Shown here piece by piece: positions 54,518 to 63,587 of a stretch of DNA of 64,000 bases (position 1 is its first letter; every line of letters begins with the position of its first letter). The notes under the pieces are model-generated. The model made no database searches. It saw only the letters and a list, made by a program, of their open reading frames with translations, and was not told the DNA's origin. The translations under genes were made by a program, and so were the position numbers. This DNA comes from an uncultured Duncaniella sp. (GTDB lineage Bacteria; Bacteroidota; Bacteroidia; Bacteroidales; Muribaculaceae): assembly GCA_910587515.1 (NCBI GenBank), contig CAJULW010000035.1, positions 124,001-188,000 on the forward strand, written 5' to 3'.

Positions 54518-55003
54518 TTATTCCGCTGCTGGTGTTTCAGTTTCCACAACAGGAGCCTCAGCTGCGGGAGCTGCGCTCTTGCCACCGCGACGCGAGCGAC
54601 GGGTGCGCGAAGATTTCTTGCCGGAATTGTCTTTCAACATATTTTCGTTGTAATCAACGAGTTCTATGAAACAAGTCTTGGCATTGTCACCGAGACGGTT
54701 TCCTGTCTTAAGTATACGGGTGTAACCACCGGGACGGTTAGCGATCTTCTGAGCGATCTCGCGGAAAAGTTCAGTCACGGCCTCCTTGTTCTGGAGATGA
54801 GCGAAGACAAGACGGCGGTTGGGAGTGCTGTCTTCCTTAGCGCGGTTGATGAGGGGCTCAGCGTAGACACGGAGAGCTTTGGCCTTGGCGAGAGTGGTGA
54901 AGATGCGCTTATGCATGATCAACGAAATCGTCATGTTGGCGAGCAAAGCGTCGCGATGAGCCTTCTTGCGACTGAGGTGATTGAATTTTTTATTGTGTCT
55001 CAT
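54518..55003 (-). CDS. rplQ: Ribosomal protein L17
   Basis: Large-subunit protein of 161 residues. The core ([24 protein letters not shown]... to about 115) is standard L17. A C-terminal extension of about 45 residues is present: a basic stretch ([14 protein letters not shown]) followed by an Ala/Glu/Pro-rich tail. Such tails occur in Bacteroidetes L17. It is the last gene of the operon, 9 bases after rpoA. Confidence 0.95.
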   Translation of the reverse strand: MRHNKKFNHLSRKKAHRDALLANMTISLIMHKRIFTTLAKAKALRVYAEPLINRAKEDSTPNRRLVFAHLQNKEAVTELFREIAQKIANRPGGYTRILKTGNRLGDNAKTCFIELVDYNENMLKDNSGKKSSRTRRSRRGGKSAAPAAEAPVVETETPAAE

Positions 55004-55012
55004 CGTTAATAA

Positions 55013-56005
55013 TTACTCTTTATCAAGTTTATATTTTGAAATATCCATTCCGAACGAGAGGTTGAGATTAGCGAGGAGCTCGTCAAGCTCTGTCAGCGAT
55101 TTCTTACCGAAGTTACGGAATTTCAGGAGGTCGGTCTTGTTGAAGACCACGAGTTCACCAAGGGTCTCGACCTCGGCACTCTTAAGGCAATTGAGGGCGC
55201 GGACTGAAAGGTCCATATCCACGAGTTTGCTCTTGAGAAGCTGACGCATGTGGAGCACTTCTTCGTCAAATTCCTCTTCACCATCTGTTTCGTCTGTCTC
55301 GAGAGTTATCTTTTCGTCAGAGAACAACATAAAGTGATAAATCAGGATTTTGGCGGCCTCTTTGAGGGCGTCCTTTGGAAAGATTGAGCCATCGGTTGTG
55401 ATTTCAAGCGTGAGCTTATCGTAGTCGGTCTTTTGATCAACGCGGAAATTCTCCACTGTATATTTCACATTCTGAATCGGGGTGTAGATCGAGTCGATCG
55501 CAAGGACATCGATAGCGTCATTGGCGCTTCTGTTTTCCTCTGCGGGAACCCAACCGCGACCTTTATTGATTGAGAGGTCGATAGTGAAACTGGCACTCGG
55601 ATCCAAATGACATATAACAAGATCGGGATTCAGGACTTCAAATCCTGAAAGGACTTTGCCAATGTCACCGGCTGTGAACTCTTCCTGACCTGACACAGTG
55701 ATGGTGGCCTTTTCGAAGTCGGTATCTTCAACCGTCTGTTTTAGGTTGACTTTCTTGAGATTAAGTATGATGTTAGTTACATCTTCCTTGACTCCGGGGA
55801 TGGTGTCGAACTCGTGTTTAACTCCGTCTATACGTATAGAGGAGATGGCGAAACCTTCGAGCGAAGAGAGTAGTATGCGACGCAAGGCGTTGCCAATGGT
55901 TATACCATATCCCGGTTCCAATGGCTTAAACTCAAATTTACCGAAATGATTATCGGCTTCCAACATGAGGACTTTGTCAGGTTTCTGGAATGCTAAAATA
56001 GCCAT
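55013..56005 (-). CDS. rpoA: RNA polymerase alpha subunit
   Basis: A 330-residue subunit with the N-terminal dimerisation domain (about 1-230, including [19 protein letters not shown]) and the C-terminal DNA/activator-binding domain (about 260-320, [17 protein letters not shown]). Normal position between rpsD and rplQ. Confidence 0.97.
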   Translation of the reverse strand: MAILAFQKPDKVLMLEADNHFGKFEFKPLEPGYGITIGNALRRILLSSLEGFAISSIRIDGVKHEFDTIPGVKEDVTNIILNLKKVNLKQTVEDTDFEKATITVSGQEEFTAGDIGKVLSGFEVLNPDLVICHLDPSASFTIDLSINKGRGWVPAEENRSANDAIDVLAIDSIYTPIQNVKYTVENFRVDQKTDYDKLTLEITTDGSIFPKDALKEAAKILIYHFMLFSDEKITLETDETDGEEEFDEEVLHMRQLLKSKLVDMDLSVRALNCLKSAEVETLGELVVFNKTDLLKFRNFGKKSLTELDELLANLNLSFGMDISKYKLDKE

Positions 56006-56022
56006 GGATCTTAATTTAATTA

Positions 56023-56628
56023 TTATTTAGAATACAACTCGACGATAAGCTGCTCTTTGATGTTCTCGGGAATATCTTCACGGGCTGGAACGTGGAGGAA
56101 CTTTCCAGCCTTAAGGCTTTCGTCCCATTCAAGCCATGGATATTTGCTGTGGTTGAAACCGGCGAGAGCGTCGGCTATTACTTCGAGAGACTTTGATTTT
56201 TCACGTACACCGATAACGTCACCCGGTTTTACCGAATAAGATGCTATATTTACGACCTTACCGTTGACAACGATATGACGGTGAAGCACGAGCTGACGTG
56301 CAGCCGCACGCGTCGGTGCGATTCCAAGACGGTAAACTACATTGTCGAGACGTCCTTCAAGAAGTTGCAGAAGGATCTCACCGGTAATACCTTTCGCGCG
56401 TGATGCTTTATCGAAAAGATTATGGAACTGTTTTTCGAGCACTCCGTAGGTATATTTGGCTTTCTGTTTCTCGCGAAGCTGAACACCGTACTCAGAAGTT
56501 TTTCTTCTTTTGTTGAGTCCGTGCTGGCCCGGGGGATAGTTTTTCTTGGCGAGGACTTTATCTTCACCGAAGATGGGTTCGCCAAATTTACGGGCGATTT
56601 TGGTACGTGGACCTGTGTATCTTGCCAT
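56023..56628 (-). CDS. rpsD: Ribosomal protein S4
   Basis: Primary 16S rRNA-binding protein and, in several bacteria, regulator of its own operon. I start at the ATG giving [18 protein letters not shown] (201 residues); the 20-residue upstream extension is not part of the family. The S4 RNA-binding domain ([23 protein letters not shown]) is intact. The zinc cysteines of some S4 proteins are absent. A 302-base spacer separates it from rpsK, unusually long for this operon. Confidence 0.96.
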   Translation of the reverse strand: MARYTGPRTKIARKFGEPIFGEDKVLAKKNYPPGQHGLNKRRKTSEYGVQLREKQKAKYTYGVLEKQFHNLFDKASRAKGITGEILLQLLEGRLDNVVYRLGIAPTRAAARQLVLHRHIVVNGKVVNIASYSVKPGDVIGVREKSKSLEVIADALAGFNHSKYPWLEWDESLKAGKFLHVPAREDIPENIKEQLIVELYSK

Positions 56629-56930
56629 TTTTGTTTTTGTTTGAAGTTGTCGGCTCCTCTTGCCTGACAGTTGAGATAGATATGTCAACAGGTGACAGCC
56701 GCGACCACAGAGAGGTGATAAAAAATGTGGTCTATTTCACGTTGGACACATTTGACTCAACAATTGCCATTACCGAGGGAATATACTCTCGTAATTAAAG
56801 CTTGACAGGAGTAGGCCAGATGTAAAATTGAATAATCAAAATTTACTTTACCGCTTACAGTACAATCTCTCGGATGACAATGAAAGTTAGAGCATGGAGA
56901 CTGACAGAAGCTTTGGTTATATACGTCGTA
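56629..56930 (-). other. Long spacer between rpsK and rpsD
   Basis: No gene. On the message a hairpin GACCACA/TGTGGTC (56703-56709 with 56726-56732) lies about 75 bases before rpsD, and a near-match promoter (TAAATTTTG, complement of 56837-56845, one base too long) lies upstream. A leader through which S4 represses its own translation is possible but unproven. Confidence 0.5.
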
Positions 56931-57320
56931 TTATACGCGACGACGTTTGGGAGGACGGCATCCGTTATGAGGTAGCGGAGTTACGTCCACTATTTCGGTT
57001 ACCTCTATTCCTGCGCCATGAATTGTGCGAATAGCTGATTCACGACCGTTTCCGGGACCTTTGACGTATGCTTTCACTTTGCGAAGACCGAGATCGTATG
57101 CGACCTTGGCACAATCCTGCGCGGCCATCTGGGCTGCGTAGGGAGTGTTCTTCTTTGAGCCACGGAACCCCATCTTGCCGGCTGACGACCAAGAGATCAC
57201 CTGGCCTTCTGAATTGGCTAAGCACACAATGATGTTGTTGAAAGACGAGTGAACGTGAAGCTGACCAGCAGCGTCAACCTTAACGTTTCTTTTCTTTGCT
57301 GCGACTGTCTTTTTTGCCAT
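56931..57320 (-). CDS. rpsK: Ribosomal protein S11
   Basis: 129-residue small-subunit protein of the platform. The family segments [20 protein letters not shown] and [23 protein letters not shown] C-terminus are present. It lies 9 bases after rpsM. Confidence 0.97.
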   Translation of the reverse strand: MAKKTVAAKKRNVKVDAAGQLHVHSSFNNIIVCLANSEGQVISWSSAGKMGFRGSKKNTPYAAQMAAQDCAKVAYDLGLRKVKAYVKGPGNGRESAIRTIHGAGIEVTEIVDVTPLPHNGCRPPKRRRV

Positions 57321-57329
57321 TTTGATCTA

Positions 57330-57710
57330 TTATTTAGTAGCTTTTTTCTTGTTTGCAACAGTTTTCTTGCGACCCTTACGAGTACGGGCGTTGTTCTTGG
57401 TGCTCTGGCCACGAACGGGAAGACCGTTACGATGACGGATGCCACGATAGCAACCGATGTCCATGAGACGCTTGATGTTGAGCTGAATTTCGCTGCGGAG
57501 ATCACCTTCAACCTTATAGTCGGAGCCGATCACCTCACGTACTTTGGCTGCTTGGTCGTCGGTCCAATCCTTTACCTTGATATTCACGTCTACATCGGCC
57601 TTTTCAAGAATAGATTTGGCTGCGCTGCGTCCGATACCAAAAATATAGGTCAGGGCGATTTCACCTCTTTTGTTCTGGGGGAGGTCAACTCCCACGATTC
57701 TTACTGCCAT
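57330..57710 (-). CDS. rpsM: Ribosomal protein S13
   Basis: 126-residue head protein with the helix-two-turn-helix region ([18 protein letters not shown]) and the C-terminal basic tail [22 protein letters not shown] -7 box (57743-57750) upstream suggests that the rpsM-rplQ part can be transcribed separately. Confidence 0.97.
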   Translation of the reverse strand: MAVRIVGVDLPQNKRGEIALTYIFGIGRSAAKSILEKADVDVNIKVKDWTDDQAAKVREVIGSDYKVEGDLRSEIQLNIKRLMDIGCYRGIRHRNGLPVRGQSTKNNARTRKGRKKTVANKKKATK

Positions 57711-57742
57711 ATAATTATTTGATTACTTGACTAAAATTTTTG

Positions 57743-57750
57743 CAAAGGTA
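57743..57750 (-). promoter_or_regulatory. Putative internal promoter before rpsM
   Basis: TACCTTTG on the minus strand, 33 bases before the rpsM ATG; no good -33 box. Confidence 0.45.
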
Positions 57751-57795
57751 ATACTTTTTTCAGTGACCGTTAAGAGCATAAGCGCTAAGATAAAC

Positions 57796-57869
57796 ACTTA
57801 TTAGAAATCATTGAGAAATATTAACTAATAAGTCGCTATAATAGAGCTGACACTTCTTAACGTGTCAGC
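57796..57869 (-). terminator. Hairpin pair between rpmJ and rpsM, possible partial terminator
   Basis: GCTGACAC/GTGTCAGC (57846-57853 with 57862-57869) lies 4 bases past the rpmJ stop without a T run; a second perfect 9-base inverted repeat ACTTATTAG/CTAATAAGT (57796-57804 with 57825-57833) follows. Together with the promoter at 57743 this marks a boundary inside the operon. Confidence 0.5.
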
Positions 57870-57873
57870 CCGA

Positions 57874-57990
57874 TTAACCTTGACGCTGCTTGTATTTAGG
57901 ATTTTTCTTGTTGATGACGTAAAGACGTCCTTTGCGGCGCACGATTTTGCTGTCAGGAGTGCGCTTTTTTACTGAAGCTCTTACTTTCAT
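57874..57990 (-). CDS. rpmJ: Ribosomal protein L36, cysteine-free form
   Basis: A 38-residue protein, [20 protein letters not shown] to the C-terminal KYKQRQG. The family zinc-binding cysteines (normally CxxC and later Cys/His) are absent, so it is the zinc-independent form. It lies between infA and rpsM as usual. Confidence 0.95.
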   Translation of the reverse strand: MKVRASVKKRTPDSKIVRRKGRLYVINKKNPKYKQRQG

Positions 57991-58028
57991 TGGTTTATCT
58001 ATGTATTGAAGATGATTATTATTGCAAG

Positions 58029-58247
58029 TTATTTATATCGGAAGGCGATGCGCCCTTTTGAAAGGTCATATGGTGACATTTCCACTTTTACTTTGTCACC
58101 GGGTAGTATCTTGATGTAATGCATACGCATCTTACCGGAAATATGAGCGGTTATTTCATGCCCGTTTTCCAATTCGACACGAAACATAGCATTAGACAAT
58201 GCCTCGACGATGGTTCCGTCCAATTCGATTGCAGCTTGTTTTGCCAT
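58029..58247 (-). CDS. infA: Translation initiation factor IF-1
   Basis: 72-residue OB-fold protein that binds the ribosomal A site during initiation. [32 protein letters not shown] is the standard family core. It lies 20 bases after map. Confidence 0.97.
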   Translation of the reverse strand: MAKQAAIELDGTIVEALSNAMFRVELENGHEITAHISGKMRMHYIKILPGDKVKVEMSPYDLSKGRIAFRYK

Positions 58248-58267
58248 AAAAAATTATGTGATTTTAG

Positions 58268-59050
58268 TTAAATGAATCTATCACGGAGGGCGTCCTCTAT
58301 ATAATCGAAAGTCGTAAGTATCTGCGGGCCCTCCTGACTAATCGCGATCGTATGCTCATAATGGGCGGATGGCTTACGGTCTTTAGTCCGACACTGCCAA
58401 CCATCCTTTTCGATAACGATATTCCGGCTTCCGAGATTGATCATAGGTTCGATACAGATACACATTCCCTTTTTAAGTACCGGACCACAGCCACGGCGAC
58501 CATAGTTAGGCACCTCCGGGTCTTCATGCATCTTTTTCCCGATCCCATGTCCACACATCTCACGTACAACTCCGTAACCGTGACGTTCACAGAAAGTCTG
58601 CACCGCATTGGCTATATCGCCTATACGCTTGCCTTCCTGAGCGGCTGCTATACCTTTATAAAGTGATTCTTTTGTCACTCGACAAAGGTCGAGCACTTCC
58701 CCTGAAACTTCACCGACAGGGAAAGTATAGCACATGTCACCGTTATATCCATCAAGCTCTACAACTGTATCCACTCCTATTATATCGCCATCACGTAGCT
58801 CATAGGAAGATGGGAAACCATGTACAACGGTCTCATTGACCTCGATGCAAAGAGTACCGGGAAAACCGCCATAACCGAGACAAGCGGGCTTTCCGCCATT
58901 ATCACGCATGAATTCACGCGCGATATTGTCAAGATGACGGGTAGTCACGCCCGGAGCCACCCACTTGGCAACCTCGCCAAGTGTGCGGCTCACAAGCGTG
59001 CATGCCTGTCTCATCTTTTCGATTTCCTCCGGAGTCTTGAGATAGATCAT
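58268..59050 (-). CDS. map: Methionine aminopeptidase, type I
   Basis: Removes the initiator methionine from new proteins. The 260-residue enzyme has the metal ligands in GVDTVVELDGYNGD (two Asp), CGHGIGKKMHEDP (His), CIEPMINLG (Glu) and HTIAIS-region Glu. No N-terminal zinc-finger extension. Position between secY and infA is normal for Bacteroidetes. Confidence 0.96.
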   Translation of the reverse strand: MIYLKTPEEIEKMRQACTLVSRTLGEVAKWVAPGVTTRHLDNIAREFMRDNGGKPACLGYGGFPGTLCIEVNETVVHGFPSSYELRDGDIIGVDTVVELDGYNGDMCYTFPVGEVSGEVLDLCRVTKESLYKGIAAAQEGKRIGDIANAVQTFCERHGYGVVREMCGHGIGKKMHEDPEVPNYGRRGCGPVLKKGMCICIEPMINLGSRNIVIEKDGWQCRTKDRKPSAHYEHTIAISQEGPQILTTFDYIEDALRDRFI

Positions 59051-59090
59051 TTATCTGAAGAATTATTCTGCGAAAAATCGTAGACGGGTG

Positions 59091-60440
59091 TTAGTAGGCC
59101 GAGCCGGTGGTACGGCCCTTGATTTTACCATCTTTCATAAGACCATCATAATGATGCATCATTAAGTGGCTCTCGATCTGCTGGAGCGTGTCAAGGACAA
59201 CTCCTACGAGAATCAGCAGCGATGTTCCCCCAAAGAACTGTGCGAAATTCTGGCTGATGCCGAAGAAACGCGCAAAGGCGGGAAGAATGGCCACTATACC
59301 GAGGAACAATGAGCCGGGAAGAGTGATACGCGACATGATGGAGTCAAGATACTCTGCTGTCTTTTTACCGGGCTTAACACCAGGTATAAAGCCGTTGTTG
59401 CGTTTCATATCCTCGGCCATCTGCGTAGGACGCACAGTGATGGCTGTATAGAAATAAGTAAATCCCACTATCAGGATAAAGTACACCAGATTATACCAAA
59501 ATCCGTTTATATCAGAGAATGCCGCATAGAAACCCGACGATCCTTCAGAACTGCCGAAACCGGCAAGAGTGATAGGAATAAACATGATCGCTTGGGCGAA
59601 AATGATAGGCATTACGCCTGCAGCATTGACTTTTAACGGGATATACTGGCGCGCGCCTCCGTACTGACGATTACCGACAATACGCTTGGCATACTGTACG
59701 GGCACTTTACGTGTGCCTTGTACAAGAAGCACCGCACCGACAGTAACCGCGAACAACAGGATGATCTCGACCACAAACATGATAAGACCGCCTTGGCTAC
59801 CGGTAGCTCCCGGAAGACGGCTTGTGAACTCATAGAACAGCGCACCTGGGAGGCGTGCGATGATACCTACAAGGATTATGAAAGAGATACCATTGCCGAT
59901 ACCACGGTCTGTGATACGTTCACCGAGCCACATGATAAACATGGAACCCGCTGCTAGAATGACGGTAAGGAACGCCAATGTCCAAAAGCCCATAGTGGCT
60001 CCGCCTGTAGCGGCGCTCACCTGGACTTGGAGATTTACAAGATATGCAGGACCCTGGAGCAATAGTATCAGAACAGTCAGATAACGTGTGTACTGACTGA
60101 GTTTCTGACGACCGCTCTCGCCTTCGCTCTGTAATTTCTGGAAAGAAGGAAGCACCATGCCTAAAAGCTGAATCACGATGGACGCAGTAATATACGGCAT
60201 GATACCAAGAGCGAAAATCGAGGCTTGTGAGAATGCACCGCCCGAGAACATGTCAAGCAGCTGCATCAAACCACTCTTGTTGGTAAATTTCGACAAGGCA
60301 TCGAGATCTTCGGGCGAAATGCCCGGCAGAACGACATAACAGCCGAGTCGATATATGAGTACCAACAGAAGAGTGACGAGAATGCGTTTTCTCAGTTCCT
60401 CGATGGTCCAGATGTTACGGATTGTTTCAATAAATCTCAT
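59091..60440 (-). CDS. secY: Preprotein translocase subunit SecY
   Basis: Central channel of the Sec translocon, 449 residues with ten membrane helices. The N-terminal LGIMPYITASIVIQLLG segment and the later loop GFIPGVKPGKKTAEYLDSI are typical. It follows rplO by 15 bases. Confidence 0.97.
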   Translation of the reverse strand: MRFIETIRNIWTIEELRKRILVTLLLVLIYRLGCYVVLPGISPEDLDALSKFTNKSGLMQLLDMFSGGAFSQASIFALGIMPYITASIVIQLLGMVLPSFQKLQSEGESGRQKLSQYTRYLTVLILLLQGPAYLVNLQVQVSAATGGATMGFWTLAFLTVILAAGSMFIMWLGERITDRGIGNGISFIILVGIIARLPGALFYEFTSRLPGATGSQGGLIMFVVEIILLFAVTVGAVLLVQGTRKVPVQYAKRIVGNRQYGGARQYIPLKVNAAGVMPIIFAQAIMFIPITLAGFGSSEGSSGFYAAFSDINGFWYNLVYFILIVGFTYFYTAITVRPTQMAEDMKRNNGFIPGVKPGKKTAEYLDSIMSRITLPGSLFLGIVAILPAFARFFGISQNFAQFFGGTSLLILVGVVLDTLQQIESHLMMHHYDGLMKDGKIKGRTTGSAY

Positions 60441-60455
60441 TTCGAGGAGGAGGGA

Positions 60456-60902
60456 TTAAATTTTATTTACTGAGCCTCCGGCTTCAACAATAGCCTTTTC
60501 AGCAGCCGCTGAGAAAGCATTAGCCTCTACAGAAAGCTTCTTTGTAAGCTTTCCTCCGGCAAGGATCTTGATCGGTTGCTTACCGTTCACAAGACCTGCG
60601 GCCACAAGCTCAGCGACACCGATTTTTTCAATGTTCGCAGCTTCTGCGAGACGTTCGAGTTCCTCAAGATTGACAGCTTTATATTCGGTGCGGTTGAAGG
60701 GCTTGAAACCGAATTTGGGGAGACGACGCTGAAGAGGCATCTGACCACCTTCAAAACCTATCTTGCGGCTGTAGCCGGAACGAGATTTCGCACCTTTGTG
60801 ACCGCGTGTGGATGTGCCGCCTTTACCGGAACCGGCACCACGACCGATACGTGTTTTCTTCTGCACGGAGCCTACAGCGGGTTTTAGATTGCTTAAATCC
60901 AT
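60456..60902 (-). CDS. rplO: Ribosomal protein L15
   Basis: 148-residue protein with the glycine-rich N-terminus (TRIGRGAGSGKGGTSTRGHKGAKSR) and the L15 core GFEGGQMPLQRRLPKFGF. Located between rpmD and secY. Confidence 0.97.
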   Translation of the reverse strand: MDLSNLKPAVGSVQKKTRIGRGAGSGKGGTSTRGHKGAKSRSGYSRKIGFEGGQMPLQRRLPKFGFKPFNRTEYKAVNLEELERLAEAANIEKIGVAELVAAGLVNGKQPIKILAGGKLTKKLSVEANAFSAAAEKAIVEAGGSVNKI

Positions 60903-60926
60903 AGTTGTGTTGATGATTTTTAGAAA

Positions 60927-61106
60927 TTAGGCGTTGGTCACTTCTACCAAGTGGCGTACTGCTTTAACCATACCCATCACTGATGGAGTGTCTTCAAGGA
61001 CAACCGAGTGATGCATTTTTCTCAAGCCGAGGGCATCAAGAGTGCGCTTCTGCACGGCAGGAGCATTGATGCGGCTCTTAATCTGGGTAATTTTTATTTT
61101 TGCCAT
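60927..61106 (-). CDS. rpmD: Ribosomal protein L30
   Basis: A 59-residue protein, MAKIKITQIKSRINAPAVQK to the C-terminal VRHLVEVTNA. The LGLRKMHHSVVLED segment is the family signature. It lies 15 bases after rpsE. Confidence 0.95.
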   Translation of the reverse strand: MAKIKITQIKSRINAPAVQKRTLDALGLRKMHHSVVLEDTPSVMGMVKAVRHLVEVTNA

Positions 61107-61121
61107 CTGATATATGGAAGA

Positions 61122-61640
61122 TTAGCCGTTAAACACTTTTTCGATTGAAATTCCACGGTTCTGGGCAATCTGTGCCGGTGAACGCATTTCACCGAGAGCA
61201 GCGATTGTAGCCTTCACCAAATTGTGAGGGTTGGACGAGCCCTTTGATTTTGCGAGTACGTCGGTTATACCTACGCTCTCAAGCACCGCACGCATAGCAC
61301 CACCGGCTTTCACTCCAGTACCGTGGCTTGCGGGTTTAAGAATGACGCGAGATCCACCGAATTTGGCGATCTGTTCGTGAGGTATAGTGCCGCGATGTAC
61401 GGGAACCTTGATAAGATTCTTTTTCGCAGACTCAACGCCCTTGGCGATAGCGGCCTGAACTTCATTAGCTTTACCGAGACCCCAGCCTACGATACCGTTC
61501 TCATTGCCGACAACGACAATAGCAGCGAATGTAAATGTGCGACCACCCTTGGTCACCTTGGTAACGCGATTGATGGCAACGAGACGATCCTTGAGTTCGA
61601 GATCGTTGGTAGACTTGACTTTATTATTCTTATTTGCCAT
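61122..61640 (-). CDS. rpsE: Ribosomal protein S5
   Basis: 172-residue protein with the double-stranded RNA-binding domain ([18 protein letters not shown]) and the C-terminal fold ([21 protein letters not shown]). It lies 8 bases after rplR. Confidence 0.97.
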   Translation of the reverse strand: MANKNNKVKSTNDLELKDRLVAINRVTKVTKGGRTFTFAAIVVVGNENGIVGWGLGKANEVQAAIAKGVESAKKNLIKVPVHRGTIPHEQIAKFGGSRVILKPASHGTGVKAGGAMRAVLESVGITDVLAKSKGSSNPHNLVKATIAALGEMRSPAQIAQNRGISIEKVFNG

Positions 61641-61648
61641 ATTGTTCT

Positions 61649-61990
61649 TTAGAATTTAAGGCCGCCTTTGCGTGCAGCGTCAGCCAATGATTTTACTCTG
61701 CCGTGGAAGAGGTAACCGTTACGGTCGAAAACCACTTCGGTGATACCTGCCGCGAGAGCTTTCTGAGCGATAGCTTCGCCTACCTTGGCTGCGATTTCAC
61801 ACTTTGTGCCCTCTTCGATACCCTTCGATGAGGTCGAACATAGGGTCGAACCTGCGAGATCGTCGATGAGCTGGACATAGATCTGCTTGTTGCTGCGGAA
61901 AACCGACATGCGTGGACGAGCGGCTGTGCCGGAAATCTTACCGCGGATGCGGGCCTTGATTTTATTTCTACGTTGTATCTTAGAAACCAT
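61649..61990 (-). CDS. rplR: Ribosomal protein L18
   Basis: 5S rRNA-binding protein. I start at the ATG giving [18 protein letters not shown] (113 residues), which matches the family; four extra residues upstream are possible. The [20 protein letters not shown] segment is diagnostic. Confidence 0.95.
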   Translation of the reverse strand: MVSKIQRRNKIKARIRGKISGTAARPRMSVFRSNKQIYVQLIDDLAGSTLCSTSSKGIEEGTKCEIAAKVGEAIAQKALAAGITEVVFDRNGYLFHGRVKSLADAARKGGLKF

Positions 61991-62007
61991 TGTTTTAATC
62001 AATTTAA

Positions 62008-62565
62008 TTATTTAGCACTTGCCGACTTACCAGACTTGCGACGGATGATCTCACCAACGAACTTGATACCTTTGCCCTTATATGGTTCAGGCTTGCGGAG
62101 AGAACGGATCTTGGCACAAACCTGGCCGAGGAGCTGCTTGTCGTCGCTTTCAAGAATGATAAGCGGGTTCTTGTTACGCTCGCTCTTGGCCTCAACCTTA
62201 ACCTCGGGGGGAAGTTTGATATATATCGCGTGTGAATAACCGAGCGAAAGCTCAAGCACTTGGCCGGTAGCTGCAGCGCGGTAACCCACACCAACTAATT
62301 CCATTTCTTTGCGATAGCCGGTTGAAACACCCACGACCATGTTGTGGAGAAGCGCGCGGAAAAGACCGTGCTGAGCGCGGTGCTCACGCTCATCACTCGG
62401 ACGGCATACAGTGAGATGGCCGTCTTCCACTTTGACTTCAAGATCGGGATTTACTTTCTGTGTGAGAGTGCCTTTAGGACCTTTTACGGTTACTACATTA
62501 TCCTTGTCGACGGTGATCTGTACACCTGCGGGGATTTCAATTGGAGCTTTACCTATACGTGACAT
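62008..62565 (-). CDS. rplF: Ribosomal protein L6
   Basis: 185-residue protein starting [13 protein letters not shown] longer in-frame start at 62604 would overlap rpsH and is not conserved. The C-terminal signature [19 protein letters not shown] is present. Confidence 0.96.
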   Translation of the reverse strand: MSRIGKAPIEIPAGVQITVDKDNVVTVKGPKGTLTQKVNPDLEVKVEDGHLTVCRPSDEREHRAQHGLFRALLHNMVVGVSTGYRKEMELVGVGYRAAATGQVLELSLGYSHAIYIKLPPEVKVEAKSERNKNPLIILESDDKQLLGQVCAKIRSLRKPEPYKGKGIKFVGEIIRRKSGKSASAK

Positions 62566-62588
62566 AATTTCTGTATCCTCCTGATTGA

Positions 62589-62987
62589 TTAGTAAACGTA
62601 GCAAAGAACCTCACCACCGATCTTCAGGTCGCGGGCCTTTTTGTTAGTCATCACTCCCTTTGATGTCGACAGGATGGCGATGCCAAGCCCGTTCAACACA
62701 CGAGGCATATCTTTATAGCCGGTATAACGGCGGAGACCGGGACGTGAAACGCGCTCAAGGCTCTTGATAGCGTTGACCTTGTCAACCGGATCATACTTTA
62801 GGGCGATCTTGATAGTGCCCGCTGGGGTTTCGCTCTCCTCAAACTTATAGTTGAGGATGTAGCCTTGCTCAAAGAGAATCTTTGTGATCTCTTTCTTCAA
62901 GTTTGAGGCAGGGATCTCGACAACTCTATGGTTTGCCTTGATCGCATTTCTCAATCTTGTCAGATAATCTGCTATAGGATCAGTCAT
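62589..62987 (-). CDS. rpsH: Ribosomal protein S8
   Basis: 132-residue 16S rRNA-binding protein (MTDPIADYLTRLRNA to SGVMTNKKARDLKIGGE-type end). In enterobacteria S8 is the repressor of this operon. A structured spacer of about 320 bases lies directly upstream. Confidence 0.97.
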   Translation of the reverse strand: MTDPIADYLTRLRNAIKANHRVVEIPASNLKKEITKILFEQGYILNYKFEESETPAGTIKIALKYDPVDKVNAIKSLERVSRPGLRRYTGYKDMPRVLNGLGIAILSTSKGVMTNKKARDLKIGGEVLCYVY

Positions 62988-63308
62988 TTTAAAAAATGTT
63001 TAAATTGATTGGGATTTTCCCAACAATATTTAATACTCACTGTGATTCGCTGGAGTTTTATGGGAGAAAGGTGGTGGAAAATGCGTCACTGGAAATCCAA
63101 AGTCGACGCACTTGAGAAAACATGTCAAATCCTTAAATGTCGGACGGCTGCGGACTTCACCCCGTAAGGTTGGAGTAACTTCAGGAAGGGCGAAGATTCC
63201 GCTTTGAGGTAACGACTCTCGAGCCGTCGACTACTCTAAGGAAACCGGGGATCACCCGGTTCTCGGATCGGCCTCTGTTTTATGGAGGACCTTAAGAATC
63301 GCCCTGTG
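62988..63308 (-). other. Structured noncoding spacer between rpsN and rpsH
   Basis: These genes are normally a few bases apart; here 321 bases without a reading frame separate them. On the operon transcript at least five helices are visible: 63265-63290 (CCTC/GAGG), 63243-63261 (AACCGGG/CCCGGTT), 63150-63202 (a compound stem GCGGA, CTTC and ACTCC against GGGGTGAAGTCCGC), 63082-63110 (TGCGTC/GACGCA with ACT/AGT inside) and 63009-63023 (TTGGGA/TCCCAA). No promoter or terminator T run is evident, so it is probably part of the message. A regulatory leader for rpsH or an RNA released from the operon are the main options. Confidence 0.6.
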
Positions 63309-63578
63309 TTACCAGGAAGCTTTCTTTACACCGGGGATAAGACCAGCCGAAGCCATTTCACGGAATTGAATACGCGAAATACCAAACTGGCGCATATATC
63401 CTTTGGGACGACCGGTGATCGAGCAACGATTGTGGAGCCGTACGCTCGAAGCGTTCTTGGGAAGAAGCTGCAGACCTTCATAATCGCCTGCGGCTTTGAG
63501 TTCGGCTTTCTTATTGGCATACTTGGCGACGAGCTTTGCGCGTTTCACCTCGCGTGCCTTCATTGATTCTTTTGCCAT
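63309..63578 (-). CDS. rpsN: Ribosomal protein S14, zinc-independent form
   Basis: 89-residue protein of the long form without the CxxC zinc motif ([17 protein letters not shown] to [12 protein letters not shown]). [19 protein letters not shown] is the S14 core. It lies 9 bases after rplE. Confidence 0.96.
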   Translation of the reverse strand: MAKESMKAREVKRAKLVAKYANKKAELKAAGDYEGLQLLPKNASSVRLHNRCSITGRPKGYMRQFGISRIQFREMASAGLIPGVKKASW

Positions 63579-63587
63579 AAGGGATGC

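Noticed and set aside
62566..62604. Longer L6 start overlapping rpsH
   Set aside because: The extra residues are not part of the L6 family and the overlap is unnecessary.
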